Both the position numbers and the translations under genes were made by a program. A model generated the notes under the pieces. It ran no database searches and was not told the DNA's origin. It saw only the letters and a list, made by a program, of their open reading frames with translations. Below are positions 24,723 to 35,670 of a stretch of 64,000 nt of DNA, piece by piece. Each line of letters starts with the position of its first letter. Position 1 is the first letter of the stretch. This DNA is from Myxocyprinus asiaticus. Lineage: Eukaryota > Chordata > Actinopteri > Cypriniformes > Catostomidae. The stretch is from NCBI RefSeq assembly GCF_019703515.2, contig NC_059356.1:24288197-24352196 (forward strand). The letters run 5' to 3'.

Positions 24723-25077
24723 TATTGTTTATTACAACAAATAATGATTTTTTTTTTTTTTACAGAATTTCAAGGTAACAGTCAAACCCTTTGAAGGGTT
24801 TTTGTTTATATAACAGTTTAGGAGCGGTCACATTTATCTTCACACCGCAAATTTCTGCGGGCAAAACAATCATCTCAATGGAAATCCACACAAAAAGGGA
24901 GTCCGCCACTTTCGGTGGAGATTGGGGAATTTTGAGAGATTAATTGTTTGGCAGTGACCTCGGTGTGGGCAGTGCTTAGTACACAGCTACACTGAATATT
25001 GACAATACATAAGGATATTATTTAAATGGCGAGTTTCTAATCAACCCTTTCCAAGGGTATAAAGTGCAGCATTGAAA
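24723..25077. other. Intronic, nothing recognised
   Basis: AT-rich stretch without open frames of note or a repeat that I can name. Confidence 0.5.
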
Positions 25078-25440
25078 GGATATTTCACCCAAAAATGAAA
25101 ATTCTCTCATTATTTACTCACCCTCATGATATCCCAGGTGTGTATGATTTTCTTTCTTCACCAGAACACAGTTGAAGAAAAACAGAAAATTTCTTAGCTC
25201 AGTAGGTGCTTAAAATGCAAGTGAATGGAGATTTCTCTTTTGAAGCTCCAGAAATCACAAACAGTCAGCATAAACGTCATTGATAAGTATGATCGCTTTT
25301 GGTGTGAAAAAGATCAATATTTAAGTACTTTTTTTTTAACTCTAAATCATGCTTCCAGTCAGCAGTGATATGCCCACGTGACGTAATCGCATTGGCATTT
25401 GAGATGCCTTTACACCTTTACGTTACTGTTGCTGTACACA
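25078..25440. repeat. Fold-back repeat fragment, copy 2
   Basis: Starts GGATATTTCACCCAAAAATG and continues CTCACCCTCATGATATCCCA, as in the copy at 34044. A matching right end was not found, so this is a one-sided fragment with an approximate end. Confidence 0.6.
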
Positions 25441-26276
25441 TAAGGGAGAAAAGTGTGAATACAGACAAATTTAGGAAAAAAAAAAAACATGTAGCATAAT
25501 GACAAATTTGTTAATTTTGCCCACATTACTCCAACAACAGTAGATGAAGTAGGTGCTATCCAAAAATACATACATTTAATTAACTTTTTTCTTGTGTATT
25601 ACATCAAATATTACGAAGATTTTATTGAATTTTAATGTGTCAGTCAAACCCTTTGAACTGTTTTTATGTTTACAAAACAGTTTGTCAAAATAACTATAAG
25701 TTGCTGGGAAACTAAGCCTAAAAAGTGTAAACTTAAAGGGAAAACACATGTAATACCAAACAAATGTAGCATTATGGAAAATTTTTGTATTTTGCCCGTA
25801 TTGCTCTAACAACCAAAACATTAAACCTCTTTAAGCCTGCATAGCGGAAGATTTTGGCTTGTCGCAGAGGGTGTGGGGGAAATACCATTACAAGCTCTCT
25901 GTGGTTCTACCGTTATACATTAACAGCACTGAGAGTCTTTGCCAGCAACTCCTGCCAGTTTGTGTTTCTTTCCCAGGATGCCCTGTTCCTCACCCCAACA
26001 GCTGCAGTGGGCGGGTGTCCTGGTGTCATAACATCTTCAAGGCACAGTGTGAATGTCAAAAAGGAAGAAAGAAAGTTCTGTGTCTCCTAAGAAACATGGA
26101 AGCTCTAAAATAGGAAAGAGGGGGGGAAGAGCAAAAGCATGCAAGACAAACAGAAGCAGTCATTCAGCCTGCCCGCTGTCTGTTTGGCCAGCTTGATGAG
26201 GGGCCTGCTGCTGACGTCAGAGGCTTACACAGTTCCATGAACCAGCACTCCACCACTGCAGACACCTATCAATGGC
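25441..26276. other. Intronic; 25850-26276 looks unique and carries a CRE palindrome
   Basis: TGACGTCA, the full cAMP-response element, is at 26212-26219 inside a non-repetitive stretch. Two overlapping frames at 25854-26113 include a cysteine-rich segment, but there is no donor site matching them and no family that I can name, so I do not call an exon. Confidence 0.4.
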
Positions 26277-26795
26277 CTTAAAGGAATATTTCAACCAAAA
26301 ATTTAAACTGTCAATACTTGATCATCCTCATGTTGTTCTGAAGCTGAGTGCTGTTATTTATTAAGTGAAACACAAAAAGGAGACATTTTTGAAGAATTGT
26401 TACCACAGTTCACACTGACCAGTGGCCGTCAAGCTCCAAAAAGAAAAAAACTATAAAGTAGTCCTTACGTGGGAAGCTAACACAAGCTAGTTGCGAGCTT
26501 CAGGGGAGGTCAAAATTATCAGTGAATAATGACATCAAACCTATTGTATGGGTTCAGAAGGCTCTAAATATAGTGCATGGAGTCATATGGATTACTTTTA
26601 TAGTGTTTTTTTTTTTTTTTTCCTGGAGCTTGACAGCCCCTGGTCACTGTGAACTGTCATTGTATGGCAAGAGCTGTGTAATGATTATTTAAAAATAAAT
26701 TCTACTTTTGTGTTCCACAGAAAAACATAACATGACACAGGTTTAGAATGACATTAGGATGAATATATAATGACAGAATTTTAATTTTTAGCATC
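26277..26795. repeat. Fold-back repeat, copy 3
   Basis: Left end CTTAAAGGAATATTTCAACC; right end with ATGACAGAATTTTAATTTTT. Long inner inverted segments (GTGAACTGTCATTG / TTCACACTGACC type) fit the same family as 18339-19047. Confidence 0.6.
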
Positions 26796-28040
26796 GATTT
26801 AGCGTCATAACACAAGATTTGTTTTTGCCAACATACTGTATCAACTTACTAAGAGTACAATACTCTATGGATAAAATGTAGGGTTTGAGTCAACATAAAT
26901 ATGGTAGGCCTACAGATGGATCTGTCAAAATGATGCATTCGGCTGTGGTCTCCTGTGGCAGAAACGAGGACCGTTAACAGTCGCTGCAGAGAGGAAGTAT
27001 CCAAACACATACACACACTTCTGTTAGGTCTGACCACCTGCTTGAGTGTGTGGCACTGTGGCCTTTAGAGGGTTGGGTGCGATGGAGGAGGTCTTAGTGT
27101 AAACACGTCAATGGAAGTTTCTGGCAAGTGCTTTCCCAGACTTTAGCCAAACCAGGCAAAATCCTCTCCATGTCTTCCAAGCACACACTTCCCCTTTAGC
27201 AAAAATCACGGAGAGAGAAAGGGTGGCTTCCTCATGTATCAGATTTTTTTTTAACCCACAATAAATTAATAGTATTTTTTTTTTTTTTTTTTTTAAATGT
27301 ACACTCACATGATATGAAGAATCCAGTCAACTAAGTTTTTATTTTATATTTTACAACTGGATAGTCATGTTGAGATCACAAGACCGGCTGAATACTCACA
27401 CAATCACGATCACACAGGAAACTGACATGTTGATTCCGAAAGTTCATGTACCCTCAACCTCATTCAGCTGAACAAGATGACTACTGACATCCATCATCAG
27501 ACATTTTAAAACAATTCAAGTGTGAACACATTTGCCTCTATCACTACTGACATCACATTATGCAAGCAACCTCAGAGACACAGGTTCTAATCTCACAGAA
27601 ACCAGTAAGTAATCAGGTTCACATAAACAATGAACACAATTCAGAGGTTGCATCTTCACTCAGTGAGGTTTGGGGTTTGGGTCTGGGCAGTACCGCCACT
27701 CCCTATATGCATATTAACTCCCAAGGGGGGCACCAGAAACCTCACCGGCTGCCCTTTCTCGCACGTTATACAAGGACCCTATAGCAGTCGCAGGAAGCAC
27801 AGACCGATTTCAGTAGCAAAACTTTCAACTTACTGTTGTCGAATTCACAGTTTGGAATACTGCTCACTTTATCTTGGTGACCAATCTTTGATCAGACACT
27901 TTCTTTAATAAAATAAATTAATCATGGCTGACTGAAAATAGTGCATTTCTACAATGGCATCGGTAACCAAAAACTATTCCTTTTGCAAGATGCTGCATCC
28001 ACACAGCTAGGTGTCAGTATAAATCGAAGGTGACTGTCAA
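26796..28040. other. Intronic, with a dispersed repeat at 27600-27850
   Basis: The segment around 27794-27850 (AAGCACAGACCGATTTCAGT and following) recurs in inverted orientation at about 56888-56945 inside cntnap1 intron 1. The rest, 26800-27240, is of balanced composition without a named repeat. Poly(T) lies at about 27276-27294. Confidence 0.5.
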
Positions 28041-29241
28041 ATCACCCAGCACAAAACAGACAAAAAAATGTGCTTATTAACCTCCTGATGATTTGTAACA
28101 AAGCTGGTACCAAAGTCAGGGTGGAAATCATAAACACATTGACGCACATGGGGATGTCAAAAGTACTGGTATTTTGGTACCAAGCTAATACAAAAGTAAA
28201 AAATGTGTGCGTTTCTGCAGTACTGGTAGTACCGAGCACCAACTCAATTCGGTCCCCGTGTGCTGTCTGACTGACACACGACTGCTTTCAAATGTTCACA
28301 TACCTATTTAAGTGCATGCTCTGTTACTCCTTTTACGCTGAAATGCACAATTAATCAAATGTGATTATTAAACCACAAAAGATGTAATTTAATTAAATAT
28401 AGAGTCTGCAAATTCTGTGCACTTCAAAGTTAATGTGTCAACCTAATACACTGAAAACATCACATTTTATGAGCACTGCATGCTGTGCTTGTTGTAGTAG
28501 ATGACAGGAGAGTGGACAATCACTGTGAAGTGCACAGCGCCTGCAGACTATACATTTATATAATGAAATCACAGCATTTTGCGCTTTAATAATCACACTG
28601 GGCCATATACAGTAAGCAACATCTTATCCAAAGGGGAGAAACTACCATCAACAACACAAAAACAGAAAAGCCTTCACATCAATATAAAGCTTGATAAAAC
28701 TTGGCACGTGAAATTTAAGAAATCGTGACAAAAATGTATTAATACAATATGGTAATGTAATATTTCCTGTAATAATAATAAATATATTTAAGGAATATCT
28801 CACAACATTGTTTTACATTATGCTGTAAGAATCTTTACTGAAGCACTTCATCTGACAAAAAAAAAAAAATGCAATGGTATGTTGAAAAGTAACTTCTATT
28901 TTTATTAATTTATTTGATTAGACACCATTTTGATGATGAAATTGATATACACTTTAAAACATGGAATGGAAAACACAATCTGGGGGGGGGGGGGGGGGTA
29001 ATTAAACTGATTTCATAGAGTCCTTAAACTTGATGCAATGTTTACTTAATTGAGAATCACTTCAAGGAAACATGCAATTATTTTAATTTATTATTTACAT
29101 TAATACATTTAACTTTGTTAAACAGGCTAAAGGAGTGTGTTCAATGGCATATTGTCAATTTTTTTTATTGAGAATCATTACATTTTATTGGTATTGGTAT
29201 TGGTACCGACTACTGAAATTTTGGTATCGTGACGACCCTAA
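28041..29241. mobile_element. hAT-like non-autonomous element, one clear end
   Basis: The right end, GTATCGTGACGACCCTA at 29225-29241, is typical of a fish hAT family. GGTACC / GGTATTGGTACCGA blocks on both sides suggest a matching but decayed left part near 28041-28260. No transposase is left. The left boundary is a guess. Confidence 0.45.
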
Positions 29242-30730
29242 TCGTACAGTAGCTCAACAGAAAAACAGAAATCATCCACCATGACAAAAGCCAAGCAAGC
29301 TGCAACCACACAATCTCTCTTAGGGAGGACAACTGAAGGTTGTTGGTGGGACTATTGATCCTGCTTGGCATGAATTGGAAACATGGCTTTGCAGATGCAC
29401 TCTAGATATCAATATATTTTATCAATAATCAATATTGGCACTGTGACAGCAGTGAAAAAAAGCAAGAGAGAATTCTGGAGAAGCAGCAATAAAACATTGT
29501 GATAAATCATGATGAAGGTTCAGTAATCATTTGGCAGTGTCTCTACATGCCATAAAACAATGAGTCAACCACTCATATTACAATAGCCATTCAAACAGTT
29601 AGAGCTGATTATCAAGTCTTTAAGCTGCTTTAACACTGGTAGTGATACCAAAAGATGTAGCGTCAGTCAGTTGACTATGTAACATTTTCTAATGGTTACC
29701 TCACACACACACACACCGGTGAAAGGCTGGTTGGGGTTCAGTGAATACTGATCTGGGGTGGGAAGGTGGATGCATTGACCTATTAACCTCCTATATTCTA
29801 CACACATGAATCCTTCACACAACCATAAATGGGTTAATGGTGAAAGACTCCACCAAGGAAATATGAGGATTATTGATTTAAGGGTGATTAGTCCCTAAAG
29901 GATGGACAGAAAGATTGAGTGTTGAGGGGGAGAGTTGGGGAGAGAAAAGAGGTCAGTCCATAAGAGATTCACAAAAAAAGCTCCCTTAGGCTGTTTCTTA
30001 TTGATTGGGCCTGTATATGACTGAGCTGTGTGTGTAACACACGGTTTTACAATATGCTCCCGATTAGAAAACCAGTGTGAGTCGCATTGAGTGTGTATGT
30101 GTGTCACTATTCAGCCAATTCAACATCTCTTCATATCCATCTATAGGACTGTAGACTTGTGAGTGAGATGAAATAACTTCAGTTGTAAGTAATTACTCAT
30201 CACAATTATGTCTAATGCGCTATTGGTGCGGTTTGCTGAGTTCAGGACTTCAAAATTTCTGCTTTAGTGCAGGGTAACTGCCAGCGAGGAGTGTGTGTAT
30301 GTGTTTGCATGTGAAAGACTCATTGGCTGTTGAAAAACTCATTTTGTGTAAAAGTGGGGATCAATATCTGAGATTTTACTGCCAGAGGAACCGTTATTAA
30401 ATATTTTATCATCCGGATGTGTTCAGTTGCACAGAGGCGTAAAATAGATGGGCAACTCAAGAGCTGACTCAGCTGAATTTCCTTAACTGTTCTCTGCACA
30501 GTCACCCTTTATCCGCTTCTTCATTTCAGACATGGGTCTTTATATACAGGATAAAAAAGGGCTGATCATGAAATACACCAACAACAGCTAAAAATACACT
30601 TGTGTGCATATGTAGCCTGTATGCTGTATGTATGCAAAGTTTCTAACAGACAAAGAATTAACTATATATTTTTGTTCCTTCATATTACCAAAGTTACAAC
30701 TCAATTACTACAAAGGACCATTTAGTTCTT
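29242..30730. other. Intronic, nothing recognised
   Basis: Contains a short (CA)n at 29703-29716 and otherwise unassigned sequence with no splice-bounded open frame. Confidence 0.5.
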
Positions 30731-31470
30731 AAAGGGACAGTTCACCCAAAAATTAAAATACCATAATCATTTACTCACCCTCATGTTGTTTCAAACCCGT
30801 ATGACTCTCTTTCCTTTGTGAATCCCAAAAGGAGATGTTAGGCTGAATGTTAGCCTCAGTCACCATTAGGGGTGTAACGATTCATCGATCTGGGTCAATG
30901 CATCGATCCAATAACCAACGAACCAATGTTATCGATACAATGCGTAAATATATCGATAGACATTTTTTTAAGATGTACCTTTATTTTAATACTCTCATGT
31001 CAGCCACGTCCATACGCATTTCTGTCAGGCGATGAAGCAACCTTATTACCTTAATTTTACTTTATGAGTGCTAAATATGCTTTTCATGTAGGACACGGAT
31101 GTGCACGGGGTCTCTGAAGCCAAATTGTGCTCAAAATGAATTGTGTAAAATAGGCACATAATATCGGAATATCGATTGCAGGGCCCTGAATCGAATAAAA
31201 TCAAATCGTATCGTGGCAGACTTTGAAGTATCGGCAAATATCGGATCGCAGGCCAAGAGAATCGATATAAGATCGTATCGTGATGAAACGTCCGATTTAC
31301 ACCCCTCGTCACCATTAACTTTTATTGCATGTTTTCTCCATACAATGAAAGTGCATGGTGACTGGGATTGTTATTCTGCCTAACATCTCCTTTTGTGTTC
31401 TAGGAAGAAAGTCATACGAGTTTAGAACAACATGAGGGCGAGCACATTTCTGCAGAATTTTCATTATGCA
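30731..31470. repeat. Fold-back repeat, copy 4, split by a hAT-type insertion
   Basis: The left arm, 30731-30868, starts TTAAAGGGACAGTTCACCC and holds CTCATGTTGTTTCAAACCCG. The right arm, 31309-31470, holds the inverted CATACGAGTTTAGAACAACA. The arms are separated by the 440 bp element at 30869-31308. Confidence 0.8.
30869..31308. mobile_element. Nested hAT-like miniature element
   Basis: The ends GGGGTGTAA and TTACACCCC are inverted. The 9-mer TCACCATTA occurs at both flanks (30860-30868 and 31309-31317), fitting an 8-9 bp target duplication. The interior is rich in ATCGAT and ATCG words, as in known fish elements of this type, and has no coding capacity. Confidence 0.8.
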
Positions 31471-31486
31471 CATACATATATGAACA

Positions 31487-31934
31487 TACAGTACTGTGCA
31501 AAAGTCTTCGGCGCATTGTCACAAAAACATTTGTCTTAAATGGTTATTTTATATATTCTGCTTTCAGTATATCAGTAGGAAATGTCCATTTCAAATTTCA
31601 ACTTTCCCATTGCAAATTGAATTGAATAGAAGATGAACAAGGAGCTCTACAACAGATATGGTCCCCCACAGGGCCCCGGACCTCAACATCATCGAGTCAG
31701 TCTGGGATAACATGAAAAGACAGAAGCGACAACCAAGAAAAACAATGTCCTAGGAGAATTGGTGCTGTTTTGAAGGCAAAGGTTGTCATACCAAATATTG
31801 ATTTTGTTTTTTTTGTTTACTAGACTTTGTATGACGCTAACTGATAAAATAAACTATTTATGCCATTGTTTTTGAAGACATCCTCACTATGGAACATTTT
31901 CCACAAGTGCCTAAAACTTTTGCACAGTACTGTA
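31487..31934 (+). mobile_element. Tc1/mariner miniature transposon with perfect inverted ends
   Basis: TACAGTACTGTGCAAAAG on the left and CTTTTGCACAGTACTGTA on the right are exact complements, with TA at the tips as expected for Tc1 insertion. Near 31675-31730 the plus strand still encodes the PDLNIIESVW motif containing the third catalytic residue. The rest of the transposase is deleted. Confidence 0.9.
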
Positions 31935-32304
31935 TATGAAGTAAAGAAGTGCCACAAATGATGTCAAGCAGTGACACCTCTTCAATTCTCAATTTATGAC
32001 CTGTAAAACAAGTTTTGCTAGAATAACCTTGGTGTTCAGCTCCAATTAGTCTATTTCCACCTTTACCACTTAAAACTACCAAATCAATACATGTGTCAAT
32101 GCTTCCAGAGTATTTCTATAACTGAGAGATGGAAGAATTTTTAGCGTGCTGTAAAATCAACAATAATTAAGGCATATATGAATCACCTGTCTGGCTGCGT
32201 CTTAACACCTAGCGAGCTGCCTGCCAAGACAGACATGTCCAAAAATGCCGTCTAGGTTGGCAGCTCACTGGGTTTGCGACACAGCCTTAGTTTTGTCTAC
32301 ATAC
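31935..32304. other. Intron 1, donor-proximal end
   Basis: Short unassigned stretch next to the plekhh3 exon 1 donor site; no repeat identified. Confidence 0.5.
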
Positions 32305-32439
32305 CCCTCCCATTTGTTTCTGCTCGTCCTGATTGCGTAACTCGAACGACTCTTCCTCCTCTTTTTCACCATGATCCCGGGCCAGCAAACTGAAGCCTTC
32401 TCTGCAGCACATTAGCCAGCAAAGTCCCCGCCAAGGCAT
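32305..32439 (-). CDS. plekhh3: plekhh3 coding exon 1 (start of PLEKHH3)
   Basis: Pleckstrin homology, MyTH4 and FERM domain-containing family member. These are cytoplasmic adaptor-like proteins of poorly known function. The minus-strand exon encodes 45 residues, beginning MPWRGLCWLMCCREGFSLL and followed by an acidic segment with ESFELRNQ. Human PLEKHH3, as I recall it, begins with a similar Trp/Leu-rich stretch, the same CCR.GF.LL block, an acidic run and .ETFELR. An in-frame TGA lies directly upstream of the ATG, so the start is fixed. The donor is GTATGT at 32304-32299, phase 0. The Cys-Cys next to a hydrophobic start could be a lipidation site (inference). The remaining exons, including the PH, MyTH4 and FERM domains, are not in the window except for exon 2. 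Confidence 0.88.
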
Positions 32440-33230
32440 TCAAATCACGGCGTGTCGTCCAGTCTCTATCCGTAAATGTCTTGTGATGTCCACCGTCCCG
32501 GTGCTGCCGCGCAGATGGGACAGATGGAGGATGTCTGGTCGCATGAAACGGGCCGTTCACACATAAACCGTTCTTGCGCTAAAAAATAAAGCGCAACGCA
32601 ACGACTGAAACAGAATGCAGGCGTCCCGAGACGCTTTATTTAAAGTTGAAGTTCTTCGGCGTCTAAAAACTCAGCAGTCCTGCGCGAGACGCTGAAAAAA
32701 CATAGAAAACAATTAAAAAAACAGCGCAGACGAACGCAAAAACAAGTGCGTTGTGAACGCTACTTAGGTAACAAACTTCTAAAGCTGCATTATGATGTCC
32801 CGTGAACAAAGCAAATACCAACACACGTATAAACTGCTAATTAAAGGATGGTAAATATTACCGGGCTAGATAATAGTCCTAAATTTCTGCAGTTTTTCAG
32901 AAAAGTCCAGGTTTCTGTGCAACGCAGTCGTTCAATTCAGAATTCGGTTGGAATATCTTTAAAACAACGTTTTATATTACAGGGTAAATCCAAAATACGT
33001 GTCCAATAAAAATATATTTCATCCGACCGGTACTTCCAAATGGAGAGTTAATAAAAAAAGTGTGACTTGCCTTATCGGCTTCTCTCTGTGCTTCTCTGAA
33101 GCATCAGCAAAAGCGGGCTCTTTCAGTAGCGTGAATGATGTGGGCGGGGCGAGTCGCCCCATGTGTTAAGACGCGGGAGATGATTGGCTCATGCCCCACA
33201 CGCCCAGAAAATGCCCCGCCTTCTCTCTGT
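32440..33230 (-). promoter_or_regulatory. plekhh3: plekhh3 5' UTR and likely promoter
   Basis: The region upstream of the ATG is richer in CpG than the surrounding DNA. At 33142-33150 and 33213-33220 there are GC-box-like GGGCGGGGC and GCCCCGCC runs, and at 33183-33187 an inverted CCAAT box that reads CCAAT on the gene's strand. No clear TATA box was seen. A possible 5' UTR intron is suggested by an AAG/GCAAGT (GC-type) donor near 33070 and TTTTTTAG or TGTTTCAG acceptors near 32582-32608. This splicing is only inferred. The exact start of transcription is unknown. Confidence 0.5.
32550..32760. repeat. Candidate miniature element in the plekhh3 5' region
   Basis: GGCCGTTCACAC at the left and GTTGTGAACGC at the right are roughly inverted. 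The CpG-rich interior (GCGCTAAAAAATAAAGCGC, GCGTCCCGAGACGC) resembles a fish repeat with such ends. The terminal match is only about 10 bases. Confidence 0.4.
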
Positions 33231-33631
33231 CTGGCCGCACATGTGAAGTAGGCTTTTCAGGAAATGGAAGTAGCACTTTGGTGAGGGAATGAGGAATCTC
33301 TTGACTAGGATTGTTCAGTGCTTTAACAAATGTGAAATCCCTGTTTGTAAACCTCAAACTTGGACTATATACAAGCATATACACTTTTTTGTTATTACAA
33401 ATGTCAGGTGTTTGTGCTGTGTTTGCAGATAGTCATTACTACAAATAAGGGCTATTTTCAAGGTTTTACCTATCTGTCCTTGTCCAAACTATGATGTCAC
33501 CCCAGAAGGGATTTCTCCAGTCAATGACAAAGTAAAATTCAGCTTCTTTTATTTGAATAGTGCTGGGAGGTGGTGACTGTGTGCAGTTACAAGTAAGTGT
33601 GAAGTTTTGGGTAAAGGAGTGAATGAGCGCT

Positions 33632-33667
<36 letters not shown>

Positions 33668-34043
33668 ATGTGTTGGGGGGTAATGTAGTCTCCTGAAACG
33701 CATTACATGCCTGAGTGGAAATCAGATGGACTCCTTTATTTCCAGGAAACTCCTGTCACGAGAGGCTCCGAAGAGAGAGAGACAGACAGAGAAAGATGGG
33801 AGAGGGTAGAAATACTTTTTTGCGTTGCTTCCAAAAGGTCTGATGTACCCCCTTCATCTTTTTTGTCCAATGCAATGTCTTTTTTCAACTTTTTTTCTGT
33901 CATGTAAAACTTTTATTTAATACTTATTCATTTAATATTATTTAATATAAAAAGCAAGCGATTCTGTACAGACTCATTTTAATTCCCTGTTTCCTTTTAC
34001 CTCCCTTCCAGGAAACAACTGGTCAGAACAGTATCATTAATTA
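33231..34043. other. Intergenic, with (TG)n at 33638-33667
   Basis: No gene recognised. Small frames on either strand overlap the TG repeat or lack any context. Confidence 0.55.
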
Positions 34044-34464
34044 AAGGAACAGTTCACCCAAAAGTGAAATTTCTCTCATAATTTATTCACCCTCATGATA
34101 TCCCAGATGTGTATGACATCTATGATGTCTTCTGCAGAACATAAATGAGGATTTTTAGAAGAATATCTCAGCTCTGTTGGTCCTCACAATTCAAGTGAAT
34201 GGTGGCCAGAACTTTGAAGCTCAAAAAATGACATAAAGGCAGCATAAAAGTAATCCATAAGACTCCAGTGGTAAAATCCATGCCTTCAGAACAATATGAT
34301 GGGTGTGGGTGAGAAACAGATCAATATTCAAGTCGTTTTTTACAATAAATCTCCACCTTTGACTAGAATTCTGGAAACAGAATTCAAAATTGCAGAAAAG
34401 GTTAGCAACAAAGGTGACCATGAGATCATAAGTAATATTAAAATAGTTCACAAAAAAATTAATA

Positions 34465-34526
<62 letters not shown>

Positions 34527-34922
34527 TTTTATGGCGCTTTTGAATCAGGGCCGGATCTAGAGGGGTGCTGGTATGGGCTTTGCCTTCCCAAATTATCTCT
34601 ATGCCCCCTCCAGTGCAAGTGAAGCACTTAGCGTCATGGCGCTAACCATAACTCTAACCAAATGCACTGGAGACACACTCGCGCAACACCATCAAAAACA
34701 CTGCCACCACGCACCCGTGATCAACGCCCCTCTGTCATTTGTTATTGACCCCTAATGTTACATTTCTAGATCCAGGCCTGTTTTGCATCCTTTTTAAAAC
34801 CTGTAACCCGCAGTCCCTATTCATTGTCATTGCAAGGAAAATAGCTACAAGTACACTTCAGAAGTCCTACAGGTTTGGGTGATAGTGAGTAAATGATGAC
34901 AGAATTTTAGTTTTTGGGTGAA
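34044..34922. repeat. Fold-back repeat, copy 5, carrying (TA)n and a nested element
   Basis: Left end TTAAAGGAACAGTTCACCC; right end with AAATGATGACAGAATTTTAG and GGGTGAA. Between the arms are a (TA)n run at about 34467-34526 and a hAT-like element at 34546-34780. Confidence 0.75.
34546..34780. mobile_element. hAT-like miniature element nested in a fold-back repeat
   Basis: Ends CAGGGCCGGATCTAG and CTAGATCCAGGCCTG are inverted with a few mismatches. TTTTGAAT and TTTTGCAT flank them, a 7-of-8 match that fits an 8 bp target duplication. Confidence 0.7.
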
Positions 34923-34927
34923 GTATT

Positions 34928-35318
34928 TGTAGAGCCGAGGAGGGCGGGGCCGGGCTGGAATGAGACACACCCGGTCCCCAGTCAGCCTGATGGGGGCGCG
35001 CGAGGGATAAAGGCGGCCGGGGACGACAGTTCGAGAGAGAGAGAATTGCAGGCAGCTGTACTGTGTGTTTTTAGTTGTGTGTTTTGGTTGTGTTTTTTTT
35101 GGTTAATAAATTATTATTTAAGTTGTCAAGCCGGTTCTCGCCTCCTCCTTTCCACTAAACCCCCTTACACTGGTGCCGAAACCAGGGAAGGAGGAGGGAT
35201 TCCCGTCGCAGGATCCTCGACACTGCCGTCCCCGGCCGCCTTTATCCCTCGCACGTCCCCATCAGGCTGATTGGGGACCGGGTGTGTCCAGCCCGGCCCC
35301 GCCCTCCTCGGCTCTACA
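34928..35318 (+). mobile_element. Gypsy-like LTR plus primer-binding site closed by an inverted LTR head
   Basis: The stretch 34928-35169 begins TGTAGAG and ends TTACA, has an AATAAA signal at 35105-35110 and behaves as a complete LTR of 242 bp. One base later TGGTGCCGAAACC (35171-35183) is a primer-binding-site-like sequence. Instead of gag-pol, the next 100 bases (about 35217-35318) are an inverted copy of the first 100 bases of the LTR, ending CTCTACA. The 5-mer GTATT flanks the whole unit (34923-34927 and 35319-35323). No coding sequence is present. Confidence 0.75.
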
Positions 35319-35323
35319 GTATT

Positions 35324-35625
35324 GCTTTAAAAATCCAGTTTGCAAAATAGCAATAGAATCAAAGCAAGTATTATACCAAAATCTGACAGTTTTCCTATTG
35401 TGAGCACATGCTTTTTTACCATTTGTGTCTATCACATCACATACACTGTCAGTCTTTCCACTCTCACTCTAATCCTTATTTTCCTTAAGTCTCACGCAGA
35501 ATACTGCTCAGTCATTCAGTCATGTACACCCATAAATCACACTTTCAAAAGCATACCAAATACACTCACACACAAGCATGCTGATGACATGATATTTTTC
35601 AGGGCCCCTCTGTGCTTGCGCTCTC

Positions 35626-35670
<45 letters not shown>

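Larger units (their letters stand above)
15106..32304 (-). other. plekhh3: plekhh3 intron 1 (17.2 kb)
   Basis: The intron starts with a GTATGT donor at 32304 and ends with CTTACAG at 15106, and it is phase 0. From memory the human gene is only about 9 kb in total, so this intron is greatly expanded. Much of the length is transposon insertions listed separately: SINE, Tc1, hAT and fold-back elements. Unlisted parts include (TA)n at 15294-15357, (CA)n at 20897-20930, (TA)n at 20937-20967, (CA)n at 21221-21268, poly(T) at 22571-22598 and a G run at 28982-28998. Confidence 0.8.

Noticed and set aside
25859..26113. Cysteine-rich frame resembling an EGF module
   Set aside because: Cysteine spacing does not fit an EGF domain well and no donor site fits the frame. 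Noted as unresolved but not called.
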